From contig OY756962.1 in assembly GCA_963580455.1 (NCBI GenBank), positions 23,573,001 to 23,637,000 on the forward strand: 64,000 bases of DNA. The letters are read 5' to 3'. The number at the start of each line of letters is the position of its first letter. Within the stretch, counting starts at the first letter, position 1. This DNA comes from Euonymus europaeus. Taxonomy: Eukaryota; Streptophyta; Magnoliopsida; Celastrales; Celastraceae. This document shows, piece after piece, positions 44,790-56,663 of this stretch. The notes beneath the pieces are model-generated. The model searched no databases and had not been told where the DNA came from. It saw nothing but the letters and a program-made list of their open reading frames with translations. The position numbers and the translations under genes are program-made.

Positions 44790-45917
44790 AAAGTTTTCCT
44801 AGATGGAGTGGCTTGGGTGGTAGGGGATGGTAGTAAAATAAATTTCTGGCATGACAAATGGGCCAGTGATGTTCCACTCTGTCAAATATTCCATAGGTTG
44901 TACAATTTGTCACTGCAACAAAGGGAGAAGATCTCGAATGTTGGCTCGTGGTGCAACTTATCCTGGCAATGGAATTTTCAATGGAGGAGAAGGATGTTTA
45001 GATGGGAAGAGATGCAGCTGGGTGAATTGCAACAATGCATATCTCTATCTCCCCTCTGCCCATCTCAAACAGATAAGCTGATATGGAACTATACATCCCA
45101 AGGGATTTTTACAGTCAAATCATATTACTCCAAATTGATTCATGAATTGCACTCATCTAGTACGCTCCCTCTGCAGGCCACGGTATGGCAAGGTTTGGCT
45201 CCATCGAAAGTTGAAGTTTTTGTCTGGATATTATTACAGAATAAACTTCATACAAGGGATGTACTTGCTCGAAAGAGAGTTATCCCAATTGCTTTGAATA
45301 TCTGTCCTTTATGTTCTAGTAGCGTGGAAACAGCCGACCATATCTTTTGTGAATGTGAAGGACCATGCTCTATATGGTACAAAGTGGTTAGATGGTGGGG
45401 TTTTGATTGGGTCCTACCAGGCACCATTGGGGAGCTATATATTCAATGGTGTAACATGATCAGACAAGGGAGCTTCCAAGTCAAAGTATGGAAACTGCTA
45501 TTTTTTATAATAGTGTGGTCAATATGGATTGAGAGGAATGGGGTGGTATTCAGAGGCAGGGTTGCAGACTGGAGTAGAGTCTTTGATTTAATTTTTGTCA
45601 AGCTACAATTATGGGTACATCTCCTAGATCCTCATTTCCCGTATCAAAGCTGTATATTGCAACATTCTGCCAGTGCGATTCAAATATGGAGTGAACCTAG
45701 AAGGGTAAGGGCATTAACCATTCAGCCTTCGATATTACCACTTGCTAGCTAAGATTGGTACATCAAGATCCACTAACCTATGGTTCTATAAGTATCACTA
45801 GTTTTGGTGGATTATTTTGTAAACTGTCATTCTCCAGGCCATCCCACGTGATGCCCCTGTTGTTTTAATCTTTTTCTTAATATATTTGGTTCGCCTGCTT
45901 ATCAAAAAAAAAAAAAA
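44790..45917 (+). mobile_element. 5'-truncated L1-type LINE with perfect 19-bp target-site duplication
   Basis: AACAAAGTCTTAATAAAAT occurs at 44771-44789 and again at 45918-45936. The insert ends in a run of A residues just before the right duplication. The body is the 3' part of ORF2 and a short 3' UTR. The intact duplication and open frame indicate a recent insertion about 0.8 kb downstream of the ART-hemopexin gene. Confidence 0.95.
44808..45752 (+). CDS. LINE ORF2 C-terminal part (zf-RVT)
   Basis: This 314-residue open frame begins inside ORF2 because of 5' truncation. The first part (GDGSKINFWHDKW) is the typical segment after the reverse transcriptase. It is followed by a zinc-binding region with the spaced ICPLCSSSVETADHIFCEC motif. 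There is no reverse-transcriptase catalytic motif and no RNase H domain, and the natural end is at 45752. It is not expected to be a host gene. Confidence 0.9.
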   Translation: MAWVVGDGSKINFWHDKWASDVPLCQIFHRLYNLSLQQREKISNVGSWCNLSWQWNFQWRRRMFRWEEMQLGELQQCISLSPLCPSQTDKLIWNYTSQGIFTVKSYYSKLIHELHSSSTLPLQATVWQGLAPSKVEVFVWILLQNKLHTRDVLARKRVIPIALNICPLCSSSVETADHIFCECEGPCSIWYKVVRWWGFDWVLPGTIGELYIQWCNMIRQGSFQVKVWKLLFFIIVWSIWIERNGVVFRGRVADWSRVFDLIFVKLQLWVHLLDPHFPYQSCILQHSASAIQIWSEPRRVRALTIQPSILPLAS

Positions 45918-45936
45918 AACAAAGTCTTAATAAAAT

Positions 45937-46165
45937 GTCTCACTTCCACAGTAGCATATGCGTATCTTATTCTTTATGTGTGGTAAGAGTCATGATTCGA
46001 AAGGTTTCCACCCAATGAATTTTTTTTCTTCCACATATTGTGTATTCGTGAGTCCTGGAGCTCAATGGAGCTTGTCGCATCGAAGCCTGATAAATAGTAG
46101 GTTAAGTTAATTATTGTTATAGTGACCTTGATTGACAGGAATTATTACATGAGAGACAGGTCAAG
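45937..46165. other. Short unassigned stretch between LINE remnants
   Basis: I see nothing coding in it. Confidence 0.4.
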
Positions 46166-47330
46166 AGTTTTTTTTTTTTTTGTAATGGGCTTAGCCCGGA
46201 TTTTATTAATTAAAGAAGAGAAAAAGCCTCTCTTGGATGGCTAACATAAAACAAGGGAAATATTAACCTAATCTCGGCAACAAGTAAGAACAAGGGCAAC
46301 ATGAATCTAAAACCAACAAATCTAAAATAAAATGCTAGAAAGCATAAACAAAGAGATTACAAAAAAAAATCACTATTTTCTGATTCTAAAAGCCAGAATC
46401 CCCCATTTATCCATCCGAAGGAAGCCTTTAACCTCGGGAGGGACATTAATAAAGCTGTCATTATCTTTAGAGACTTTGCTATTAGAGGTTTTGGAAGCCA
46501 AAAAATTCAGCTGCACCATTAAGTTCTCTGAAAACATGTCTGAATCGGATTTCCAAAGGCTCACATATTTTGGCTATATTTCTATGAAGATATATCAGAT
46601 TCCAAGGGCAACTATTGTTCTCAGAAAGAATGTTGGTTACAATTAATGAGTCATGAGAGAGGTTATGAGCTTCTTTCGGGTTAAGGCAGGGAAAGTTTAT
46701 TATTTTGATAAGCAGCAACAAAGATTTATTAGCAAAATCAGAAGAAACAAAACAGGGCATCATAATAATGGCCTGGAGATAGTTCGAACAAATACACAAC
46801 AATTAGAAAAAGTAATATGCAGGAGACTAAAAAACCACAAAATGAGATAATCTCTTGAGGTTCCTTCTTTTGCCAAGACATCTGCCAAGTCATTTCCTCC
46901 TCTCAAGTTATGTTGCACAGTGATGCTGGATAGCTGGAGCTTCAATACCTCAATTGAATTTATAATCTGAGACATCTTGCAGGGGTATCACACTGAAATG
47001 TTACTCATTTGAAGGCATTAAGGGAGTCCGTCTCCAAAATAATTTCGACATCATTCAGGAGTGGTGTAGAAGATGTCAACTCTAGTGCTTTTTGGATTGC
47101 CCGAAGTTTTGCTTCATTAGATTCGAATATGCCTATATAACTGGAGAATAAGCAAATGATGTTCCCCATGTCATCCCTTAAAAACACCACCAGACCCTGC
47201 CCTACTGGGCTTCCCAAGTGAGGAACCATCCACATTCCACTTCAATTTTTGAGATGATGGGGGAGCCCACATAGGTTGGTTTGTAGCACCTGACTTTGTT
47301 CTGATGCTCCAGTTTCTTATACCCTCTGCT
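46166..47330 (-). pseudogene. Two LINE RNase H remnants in tandem
   Basis: Read on the minus strand, 47235-46860 gives an RNase H-like domain (GQGLVVFLRDDMGN; SNEAKLRAIQKALEL; ILETDSLNAF; GNDLADVLAKEG) with stops and frame changes. A second set of RNase H C-terminal motifs (DSLIVTNILSE; FRHVFRELNGAA) follows at 46680-46373, so two elements or a duplication are present. A T run at 46171-46183 (poly(A) on the minus strand) marks the 3' end. Confidence 0.8.
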
Positions 47331-48120
47331 GAGTACTGAAAATTTAAGAAAAACAGAATCTGGGATTCAGTGGGTTACAAGCATGGCTTCCCCTATTTTA
47401 AATTCACCTTACCTCAATCATATCATAATTCTTCAAAAGAATCTAATATATTTATTCTTCGAAAGAAAACATCAAATAGACAAACGGTCTAGATGCACCA
47501 CACTCCCAAAGAGCGACATAGGCAGGCATAAATAATTTCATTTCAGCTTTTGAAAATGAAAATTATCTCCTTAACAACCATTTTCTTTGCTTCATTCTTA
47601 TACCCATCTAAAGCAGCACTTGCGAAGGCAACAATATTTTATAAAATCAAAACTACTTGAGCTTTAGCATAAGAAGACGATTCGAAAAACGGAAATTAAT
47701 GTCTAATTAATCAAGCAGACAATATGTTACAAGCCGTAGTTTGGGACCTAGTAACCGGTCATGCCATAGGTAGGGGCGAAGCCGCAGCCTTGCGTGACTT
47801 ACCTATGTTGACAACCTGACGTTTGGAGGAAGCCGGCCTCTCAAACGAAGTTTGAATAATACTTCTTCGATAATCTTATTAGCAATGAAGGCAAGCCATA
47901 TATAGCAACTGCCGAATACAAGATAAAGATAAAAATGGTGATAAGAAGAAATTACGCCTGTACGCAACAAATTTCGCGTGTAAATTTAATACACTTAAAA
48001 CTTGGTACAAATTACAAATTTGTAAATAAAAGTGGACTCGATCTCTTCTCTTTGAACGTGATTGTCACCTGCGTAAATCCTCTGATTATTGATTGAATGG
48101 AAGAAGAATGTAACGTTCTT
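47331..48120. other. Unassigned stretch, possibly LTR-derived
   Basis: No coding sequence. TGTTACAAG at 47725 and TCTACAACA ending at 48974 could be the two ends of a minus-strand LTR with a TATAAATA box near 48683-48690, but I found no matching target-site duplication. Confidence 0.3.
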
Positions 48121-48139
48121 AATCGGATTAAACAATCCG

Positions 48140-48640
48140 TTCTAGGACTTGACTTGAACTTGAGACTTCGAGGAATTCTAAGAATTCCGAATTTGGAGAA
48201 CTTGGACTTGATCTTGAAATACTTGAAGGAATTCGAAGAATTCCGGATTTGAGACTTGTACTTGATCTTGAAGAACTTGGATATGAGACTTGAAGAACTT
48301 GGCTTGAGACTTGAAGGAATTTAGAGAATTCTGGTTTGGAGACTTGAACTTGGACTTGACACTTGAAGAACTTGAGGGAATTCAAAGAATTCCGATTTGA
48401 AGACCTGTACTTGTGGAGAATTTGAGAGAGTTTTCTCAAAGTTCGTAAACTTTCTTTTTCTCCTTTCCTCTTGAGGAATTCTAAGAATTACATATTTTGG
48501 AGAACTTGAACTCCAAAGAAATTTGAGAGAGACTTGAAAGTTTTGTAAACTTTTTTTTCCCTCTCTAGAGGAATTCTATGAATTCCATATTTGGAGAACT
48601 TAAACTCCAAAGAAATTTGAGAGAGACTTTGGAAAGTTTT
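48140..48640. repeat. Tandem repeat rich in GGAATTC palindromes and CTTGAACTTG units
   Basis: Seven blocks carry a GAATTC-type motif (mostly GGAATTCNNNGAATTCC) at irregular spacing, separated by ACTTGAAGAACTTGG-like runs. A (GATTT)n run lies near 48800-48835. Confidence 0.75.
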
Positions 48641-48974
48641 ATAAACTTTTTCTCTCCCTTTTTCCACCAATGAGCTTGGTATTTATAGGTAAAGGAGAGG
48701 TGGAATTTACGTGACTTACCCTTGGCCTTAACCCTTGACATCAATGGTATTATAGAGAAATCACTTAATTAGTAATTATCTCTTCCATTTTATTTGTATT
48801 TGTATTTGATTTGATTTGATTTGATTTAATTTAATCTTTTCTCAAACTTTATCTAATCAACCAACTCAATTTGATTTGGACTCTTCAAAAATTAAATTAA
48901 TTTAGTTTAGAGTCTATTTAAAACCCATAAATTTTATTTAATTGGGCTTTAGTAATTTTTCGATGTCTACAACA

Positions 48975-49325
48975 CCAACCACAGGCAACTTAACTAAATG
49001 CTAATTAATGCCATGATTTAAGGATATCTCTCATAGCCCTTATTACTACGACACAGAACCAAAATCAATCCCAAAACAAACTTAATCTACCAACTCATGC
49101 AACTAATGTAACTTACGACACTGGTGGCCTTATCAAGCTAACACAATAACAACAGAAGAAAGGAAAAGAAAGCGAGCTTAGAAGTCCAACACCATACATA
49201 TCTAACAAAGAAAACACAACCTCAATTAGACTTGGTTTTAGGTGCTCCCCCTTCTTTGTTTTGTTAATTTTCTCTGAGGCTTAAACTAAAAGACCTTGAA
49301 CATGATAAGGTGATGATTAGAAGGT
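48975..49325. other. Unassigned AT-rich stretch
   Basis: I see no gene or repeat structure here. Confidence 0.4.
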
Positions 49326-50080
49326 CTTTATAAATTGAATAGTAAGGAATTGAAGCGATGTCCACTTGAGAGTTGCTACATCAATTATTTTTTCATAGCT
49401 CTACAACCTTTTGACACCAATAAATTTTTTCACATATTCCATAGTTGGTGACTTAAAAGTGTTGGGTGATCGAAGTGTGCTTTTGGTGCACTTGTCATCT
49501 TAATGTGGAATATCCTGTTTGGTCATTTCCTCTGAGGATAAGTTTAGTCCTTTTGCATGTCTTGTTATTTGTGTTGTCCAAGTTAAGGTGGCAAGTTAGG
49601 CAACCACAATGGTGCCAAATATAATGGGTCATTAGTTGCTAATATGACTATATTGAAAAATGTGTTTTGTGGATGTGGTTGTATTGTGATATGTAAATTT
49701 GATAGAGATAATATGAAGGATGAGAAAGTGTTTGGGTTGGATAATGATTTTGTATTGAGAGATGTGTTTTATTGATGTAACAGTATTGATATATGTGTTG
49801 TGTTGATTTGATTGTATTGAGAGTTTTGTTTTTGTGAAATAGATGTGAGACTCGTTTTTAAAATTGAATGAGCCATTAGGGATGCATTATTGTGGTTGCC
49901 CACATGTAATGAGTTCTCAAGAAAAGGAACCCGAATTGTCTGAAGTGCAATACATGAGATTGTTGATTCATTCATCTTCCTTGTTTACTTTGAGACCTTG
50001 ATTATAAAACCATCATCAAGCCACCTCTTTATAATCACTTATGTTTTTTTCACTAATCAATCACTAAGTCGAAAAGCCTT
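49326..50080. repeat. Second copy of the 39735-40190 segment
   Basis: Same order of motifs as the copy at 39735-40190, but interrupted by a 302-bp insertion at 49599-49900. Confidence 0.75.
49599..49900. mobile_element. MITE-like insertion with GGCAACCACAAT ends
   Basis: The terminal inverted repeats are GGCAACCACAATGG on the left, and ATTATTGTGGTTGCC on the right. The element is absent from the duplicated segment at 39.7-40.2 kb, which supports a true insertion. The target-site duplication is not obvious. The interior is T/G-rich and non-coding. Confidence 0.7.
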
Positions 50081-50169
50081 ACCATGCAATGCAATTCACC
50101 ATTCAAGGTTCTAGAGAGCATAATAAACAAAGATCAAATGAGATTCAAATTACAAAGATCCTCCTCAAA

Positions 50170-51027
50170 ATGGATATCCAAAAAAAGCTTCAGTCTCTGC
50201 AAATCACTCAGTTATTAAATTTATGACTTGAGATGGTAATTTCTTTCAGAGTTGTTGGGACATAATTGATCAAAATATAGGAGATGCTTGCAGGGCCTTT
50301 TGGTTTGGCCTTTGGTTGCCAAAGTCTTGTTCTAGTACCTTTTTAGCTTTGATCCCTAAAGTTCCCAACCCCACCAAAATTGCCGAATTAAGACCCATAA
50401 GTTTGTATGGGTTCCTTAATAAAATTTTCTCCAAAATCACGGCTTCTAGACTCAGCAACATTCTCCCTAAGCTAGCTTATCTCTCCTAATCAGTGTGCTT
50501 ATGTCAAAGATAGAGACATATCTTATGATATTTTGCTTGCCCAAGATAGACTTAGTTTGAAACTTTATCTCCAATAACAGGTTTTCTGTGTTCATAAATG
50601 GTAAAGCTTCTAGTTTTTTTTAAATCTAAGTGGTCTTAGGCATGGGGACCCTCTCTCACATGTTTTTTTTTTTTTTTTTATCATCATGGCTGAAGTTTTG
50701 TCTAGAAATCTTAATAAGCTTCATTCAGAAAATCCCTCTCTCTTTTTACACTGGAACAACATATATCCTATCTCCCATCTTGCCTATGCAGATGATGTTC
50801 TACTTGCTTTTATCTAATGGTTCAAAACAAGCCAAGGATTACTTGAATTTGATTGAGAAATGCTTTGAAATTTCATTTATGTCTTTGATCAATAAGCCAA
50901 GGATTACTTGTTCCAATTTGATAGTCATTTCAAAGCATTTGTCAATTAGATTCAATAATTATGTTTCCTCTCTATTTGATCTTGAAATCAAAAGAGACCT
51001 GGAGGCTGTTCGAATTATCAACTGTTA
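50170..51027 (+). pseudogene. LINE reverse transcriptase fragment
   Basis: Translation gives LALIPKVPNPTKIAELRPIS, a classic L1 reverse-transcriptase segment, then a degraded form of the LRQGDPLSP motif and an AYADD box near 50785-50800. Several stops and frameshifts are present. Confidence 0.85.
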
Positions 51028-51029
51028 GA

Positions 51030-52450
51030 GTTCACACTCATGTCGAAGACCATGATACACGCCTATCATCAAGAAAATTGATGTTGGCGTGATCTCTAAC
51101 AGTTCTTGGCTCAACCACACCTGAGTTGGAGAGGTCAACCGGCCCTGAAAAAAATACACAAATAATTTTCCTTGAAGAGCTAGCCACAAGAAGAGTTCTA
51201 CCTTTGGGGGGACTATCCCTTCCAAACTGAGGTAGATGAAATCTCCAAGATAGGAATTTCATATGATTCTGAAATCGAGGTTTGAGATTTTACTGAATAT
51301 GTACCATCCGCATCATGCCTCCAAATTATATTGTCCTTCCTATCATTGAAAATAATAGTTTTCCTTATATAATCCATCAAGGCGTCAACTAATTCTTCTT
51401 CCCAACTAAAAAGAGGTCTTGTGGAGTCCATACCCTAGTTGCATGCAAAGTTAGACTTTGCATGCAAGCCACCGGTGATTGTCCAAGCATGCATGCGGCC
51501 ACCAAACCAAGGTTTTATTTCAACTATGGTGTGTCACCCACCACTCACCAACCAAGCCACCATTTTTTGTCAAAGTTTGGCACCATCCAAGTTTTGTCAA
51601 AAACTCACCTAACACTTGCCTAATTTTTGTGTTGTATTAGGCTGTGAGTTTCCTATATAAAGAGGTGTGGTAGTGTGATAGATAAGTGTGTGATATAGGT
51701 GGTGCAGTGAGAAAGAAAAGAAGAAGAAAAAAACAGAGAGTTTTTTGTGAACGATTTCCGGTGCAAGTAGAGGTACCGGTGAGTGAGTGTGAGTTGAGTT
51801 TGTGTTCTCCTCCTCCTGTATTATCTCTAAATAAGAGTGTTTCTTTCTACCGTGAACGTAGGTCGTTAGTGACCGAACCACGTATATCTCGATATTTCTT
51901 TCATTTTTGGTTTTCGTTGTTAAGTCATATTGATCTGGTATCCTCAACAAGTCTCTTCCATGTCTAAGCCCACGCCCATTTCAAGCCATCCCAACAACCA
52001 AAACTTTCTATAGGATGATTTTGCAGATTCGAGATAGCGAATAGCCGAGCAAATTGATCTCTCAGGAGGTTAATGCCAATCCACTTTATCTTCCCATAAT
52101 CAAATTGATTTCTCATCTCCACCGTTTGGCAGAGCATAAACCCCAATTTATAAGCTCAGCTTCTCTTTCATATAAACTTATACATTGTCAAACATACTCT
52201 CAACGACAAAGCCCTATGAAGGATTCAATAGATTTTGAATGTTCCTCCAAAGGATGGACATGCATTTTAGGATTGCTTCTAGAACTAAGAAGAGGAGAGG
52301 GCAGATCATATTTATCTTGAAGAAATTTTTTTCACACTACTTTCGATCCCTTCTGAATTTTATTATATAGCGGCAAACCCACTTAAATAGCAACGCCTTG
52401 TTCTTGTTCAAAATAGAGCCTATACCAACACCCCCTCTGAATCTTGACTT
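51030..52450 (-). pseudogene. LINE ORF2 fragment, opposite orientation, split by a solo LTR
   Basis: Minus-strand reading starts near 52440 with GGVGIGSILNKNKALLFKW, typical of the region after the reverse transcriptase. It continues to DGLKWAWA near 51975, is cut by the LTR, and resumes as RPLFSWEEELVDALMD and then a zf-RVT region (PPKVELFLWLALQGKLF) that breaks near 51150. It meets the plus-strand LINE fragment head to head at about 51028. Confidence 0.8.
51420..51949 (+). mobile_element. Solo LTR (530 bp)
   Basis: It begins TGTGGAGTCC and ends CCTCAACA. The flanks are GGTCT (51415-51419) and AGTCT (51950-51954), a 5-bp duplication with one mismatch. A TATATAA box at 51654-51660 gives plus orientation. 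The insertion separates two parts of one LINE coding segment, which confirms the boundaries. Confidence 0.85.
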
Positions 52451-54105
52451 GACTCCAGCTAATAAAATGTTTTTTTTCTTCTAGCATCTGAGTCTCTCAA
52501 TCCGGATTTTCTGCACCTAATTAGATTAATTTTTTCCCTAATTAAATTACCCGTTTATAAAATTTTCGAACCATGTAAATACTTTTTGACACATAATTGT
52601 GACAAAAAAAAGACAAATTATTTAGTTCCCAACGAAGATTTAAGAAAAATATGCAAAGCTACTTGGCGATTAGAAATTGAAGGCGTTGTAGACCTGGACC
52701 AAGCATGGCCCAACTTCATTGACTCTGATGAATGGATGAGTTAAGAGATTCCAAAATGTATGGGCCGAAAATTGGCCCAGTAGGCCACAATCGGCCCACG
52801 GCTGGAATGACTCCTAAATTGCCTCTGGCGGTGGGAGCAAATACCAACGGTTTGAAAGCATGGTACGTTTTTGTATTAGGGAAATATCGATTTGTCATAT
52901 TAGGTACTGACCTTCAGTGATCGTTGGCTTTGATGATGTGTATGGGAGAACTTTTTGTTAGAATCACAGAAGATTGTGGTGTTATAATGTTATTATTAAT
53001 CTCATGGGCATTCGCATTTATAATATTATTCATTTTGAGCGATTTAATTTCCGTTGATACATTAGGTCTGTACGATTTTGTTTTCTCTTCCGAACGTGAA
53101 ACAAAAAATAAACACTTTTGTTTTTCCTTAATCCAAATAATTACAGGTCGGAGCGCCAAACAAAACAAATAACAAAAACAACTGCAAATATTAACTGCTC
53201 TGGATTCTATTCACGCTTAACAATTCCCTATCTCCGTTTGTGCTCTCTCTCTCTCTCCCTGCGCGTTGCCCTAGAAAATACAAAAATAAAAACAAAAATA
53301 AAACCAATTTTTGTGCGAATTAAGAAATTAAGCAGCGGATGAGAATGGAGAAAATTGACTCCTGCATAATTTTTGACTATACAAAAAAAGTTTAAAAAAA
53401 TAAATATTTCACTCTCATAAGCCAGCACATTTATATATATAATTGTTGTAATAGTTGGAAATCCTGGTAACTAGTCCCTGTTTGGATGAGAGTATACACT
53501 GTTATCCATACTCTCAGACATTTTCAGTTTTTATGCTTTATCATAACTTATACACTATGGGACATACTCCAATTCAAACGAACAATAATAATAAGGAAAG
53601 AATATATTGGGAGAAGTGATCGACCCCAAAAACACAAAAATATACGTGAAAGTATTGGGGGGAGAGAGAGAGCTTCCGAACCTCTGATCAGGTCATGAAA
53701 GCTGTCTGAAGTCTGAACCAGGCTTAAGCATGTGTTGTTTCCTTTTTTCATGGGATCACGCAAAATCGCAAATGCACTCTCTTTCTTTCTTTCTTTATTT
53801 TCATCACGCACTGCCACACACAAAATTACACATACAAAAATTCAATTTTAATTATTTTGGCTGAAAGAAGTTTATAATAATAGTGTATAACTGTATATAC
53901 ATATATACGGCATTCATAGCAAGAGAAACCTCTCAAAATTATATAAACTAAATCACACAAATACTTGACTCATGTGAAGTTGTCAACTATATTGTGGGAT
54001 TATCAAAGTCAAAAATTAACTAAAACACAACAGTGAAAGAGTGGACTAGTGGAGTGAGAGTCCCCGGGTTAGCAAAACAATAAGTCGTCGGGTTGACTAC
54101 ATTAA
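52451..54105. other. Intergenic, with one short MITE-like element
   Basis: No gene recognised. At about 53476-53583 the ends CCTGTTTGGATGAGAGTAT and CATACTCCAATTCAAACG form imperfect inverted repeats of a short MITE similar in style to that at 23374. A (CTTT)n run lies near 53778. Confidence 0.45.
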
Positions 54106-55346
54106 GGACTCATTTGGATCAATTTATTGCGATAGTAATTGTAATATATTTACAAGTAATCTAATCACTATAATATGATTATAAGATAATTCTATTAAGG
54201 TGTTTGGTTTATCAAATTAAAACGTATTCCAATTCTTAGGACAAGGTATGGGATCGGCCTCGAGTCATCTGGGGTCCAGGAACAGCCCGCTACATCCCGA
54301 GGTTAGGGATCGAGCCTAGGTCATCCAAGGATTGGGATTTTGCTCTGGTGATTCTAGGTTCGGGATCAAACTCGGGTCATCCTGACGTTAGGGATTGAGC
54401 CAGGGTTATCTCGGGGTTCGAAAAGGGGTTGGCTCATACCGTGGTCTGGGATCTGGCTCTAGTCATTCCGAGTTCAGGATTGGGCCCGGGGTCCGAGATC
54501 GAGCCCGGGTCATCCCGAGGTTCGGGAAGGGGCCGAGTCATCCCTGGTCTAGGATCGGACCCTAGTCATCCCGGGGTCCAAGTCATCTAAGGAGTTGGGA
54601 AGGGCCCAGGTTATCGAGGGGTCCAAGTCATCCCGAAGTCTGCGAAGGGGTTGAGTCATCCCGGAGTTTGGGAAGGGTCCAGGTCATCACGGGGTCCAGG
54701 ATCAAGCTCCGGTCATCCTGAACCTCCGATGACCTTGCCCGGGTCTATTTCCAGACCTTGGGTTTTGCTTGACCAGGAACCGATCCCCACTTTGGCTTGA
54801 TCTGGGCCCAATCCCGCAACCCGATCTGATTGGGGTTGTTCTCGGGCCTTGTCATGATCCTAGCCTGTTTTCGAATCCCGGATGCCTTGTGTTCAATCTT
54901 AGACCCTGGTCTAATCTGAGCATGATCCTAAATCTCGAATGACTAGTTCCTAGACCGCAGCTTGACACGAGCCCGTTCTTGAAAACCGGTCTGACTTAGG
55001 CCCATACCCGAACCCCAGCTTGACCCGAGTCTATTCCTGAACTTTGGCCTGACCTGGGTTCGAACCCAACCTAATTAGGTCCTGTTCCTAGACTCAAGTA
55101 TCTTCACGGACATACAAATATGTAAGTAATTTATAATCTTTGGGGATATATTTGTCCAATGAACAAATATTTGATTTTGTAATCACAATATCAACTTTTA
55201 AATGATATTGGGATCCCTTGATGTTGTAAGAAATCTCATTATCAAGTAATTGGATTACACTACATTTTTAATTTAGTGAATACCAAACATTATAATGTAA
55301 TCCGAATACAATTATCATTACATTACAAGGGTAACCAAACGGGTCC
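54106..55346. mobile_element. PIF/Harbinger-like non-autonomous element carrying a GC-rich array
   Basis: The left end GGACTCATTTGGATC and the right end AACCAAACGGGTCC are inverted repeats, flanked by TAA on both sides (54103-54105 and 55347-55349). Further inverted similarity lies inside (TAATTGTAATATA against ATTACATTACAAGG). The central 850 bp are very different in composition and repetitive. No transposase is seen. Confidence 0.6.
54240..55085. repeat. GC-rich degenerate minisatellite
   Basis: Units such as GATCGAGCCCGGGTCATCCC and GAGGTTCGGGAAGGG recur at about 25-50 bp spacing. The left part is G-rich; the right part (from about 54720) is C-rich and looks like the complement (CCCGGGTCTATTTC, GACCTGGGTTCGAACCC), so the array is partly palindromic. 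Confidence 0.8.
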
Positions 55347-55365
55347 TAAGTGTTACGCATATTAA

Positions 55366-55455
55366 TGAATCTTAAGTAGTTTAGTTGACAAATTGAATCG
55401 TATGTAATCTCTCAAACTTGAGTTCTCCACCCTCCTTCCTTTTATTTAAAAAAAT
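55366..55455 (+). mobile_element. Short tRNA-derived SINE-like copy
   Basis: It has an A-box-like TAGTTTAGTTGACA, the shared phrase ATCGTATGTAATCTC, a weak B box (GAGTTCTCCACCC) and an A-rich end. It is related to the insertion at 32722-32819. Confidence 0.5.
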
Positions 55456-56660
55456 AAGTGAAAAGAAGTGCACACATGCATTTGGAAATAGAAAAAGAGA
55501 GAGAAGGATATCAAAATTTAAAATAAAACAACATATTCATTTGATTTCAATGAAAACATTTAATGTTGACTTGTAGTTTTTTTTCATATATGTTCTCATT
55601 AATGATTGATTTTATGGATCAGTTGATTGTTGTTATTTTTTTCAGTTTAATTTTTGTTGCGCAAGAGAGGTAAATGGACAATGATCCTGGCCAACTCAAC
55701 TATTGGCTCATCTAGCTTCAATCATACACATATGTATATACCATATGAAGATGAAAATGAATAACTTGCATTCACCTTCCCGTTTCACCTCCCTCTTACA
55801 CTCAAATTGTCAAATTGTGGCTTCTTCAAGTTTATTTCGGACTGCCACATTAAGATCCTACGCTCTTATAACTATATGTTGATGTTTAAGTAAGGAATCT
55901 TCATATAGATAAGAAAAATCAAAATTAAAGGTTTGAAAATCCAAGGAATTCAAAAGCAAGTTGCTTTTTGTAGCTTTTTCCCTTGTAACGTTCTGAATCA
56001 TACATTAGAAGGTGGGGGATGCACACATACACACAATATATATATATAAGAGAGAGAGAGAGAGAGAGAGAGATGCTACGCTTAGGAATTGTGTAAAAGG
56101 AAAGACAAAGTGTTTCTCTTTCTCTCCGTATTTGCTTTGAATCTCATGCCAATGTGTTTGATGTTGCTATAAATATATTGCTTTAGAGAATATTTGTTAG
56201 GGCTGGTGTGCCCTAATTTTGTGTAGATACCCTTTTAAGTCCAGACAAAAAATTTAAAGTGATGGGAATGTTCCCAACGGCTTTGTACCACAACTCTTTG
56301 CCTTTTTTTTTAATTTTTTTGAGAGAATTCGAAATTAAATTTTAAATTCAAAAAAGAAAAGAAAAACAACATAATGTCTTGTTATATGCAATGTAAGATA
56401 GAGCACCCAAAAAGTGCAAAAAACACATCCTGCTCCATATATGTCCACATCACTCTAAATCAAAACCCTATGCAAGCTCAGCCCAAGCCACTTTGATGCC
56501 CAAAGTTGCATGGTAAAATGATGTCTTATTGAAAAAATTCGCAAAATGAGACAGTAATCACACAAATCCATCAACAATCTCACTCAAACATCCATCAATA
56601 ATGAGGAAGATGAGAGAGAAAAAGAGAAGTTAGGGTTTAGTTTTGGTAAGTGAAAATGAT
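55456..56660. other. Intergenic, no gene recognised
   Basis: AT-rich. An (AT)n(AG)n microsatellite lies at 56036-56073. Nothing coding is supported. Confidence 0.5.
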
Positions 56661-56663
56661 AAC

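Noticed and set aside
47725..48974. Full solo LTR on the minus strand
   Set aside because: The ends TGTTAC and ACAACA and an internal TATAAATA box are suggestive, but there is no target-site duplication and no check from an interrupted gene.
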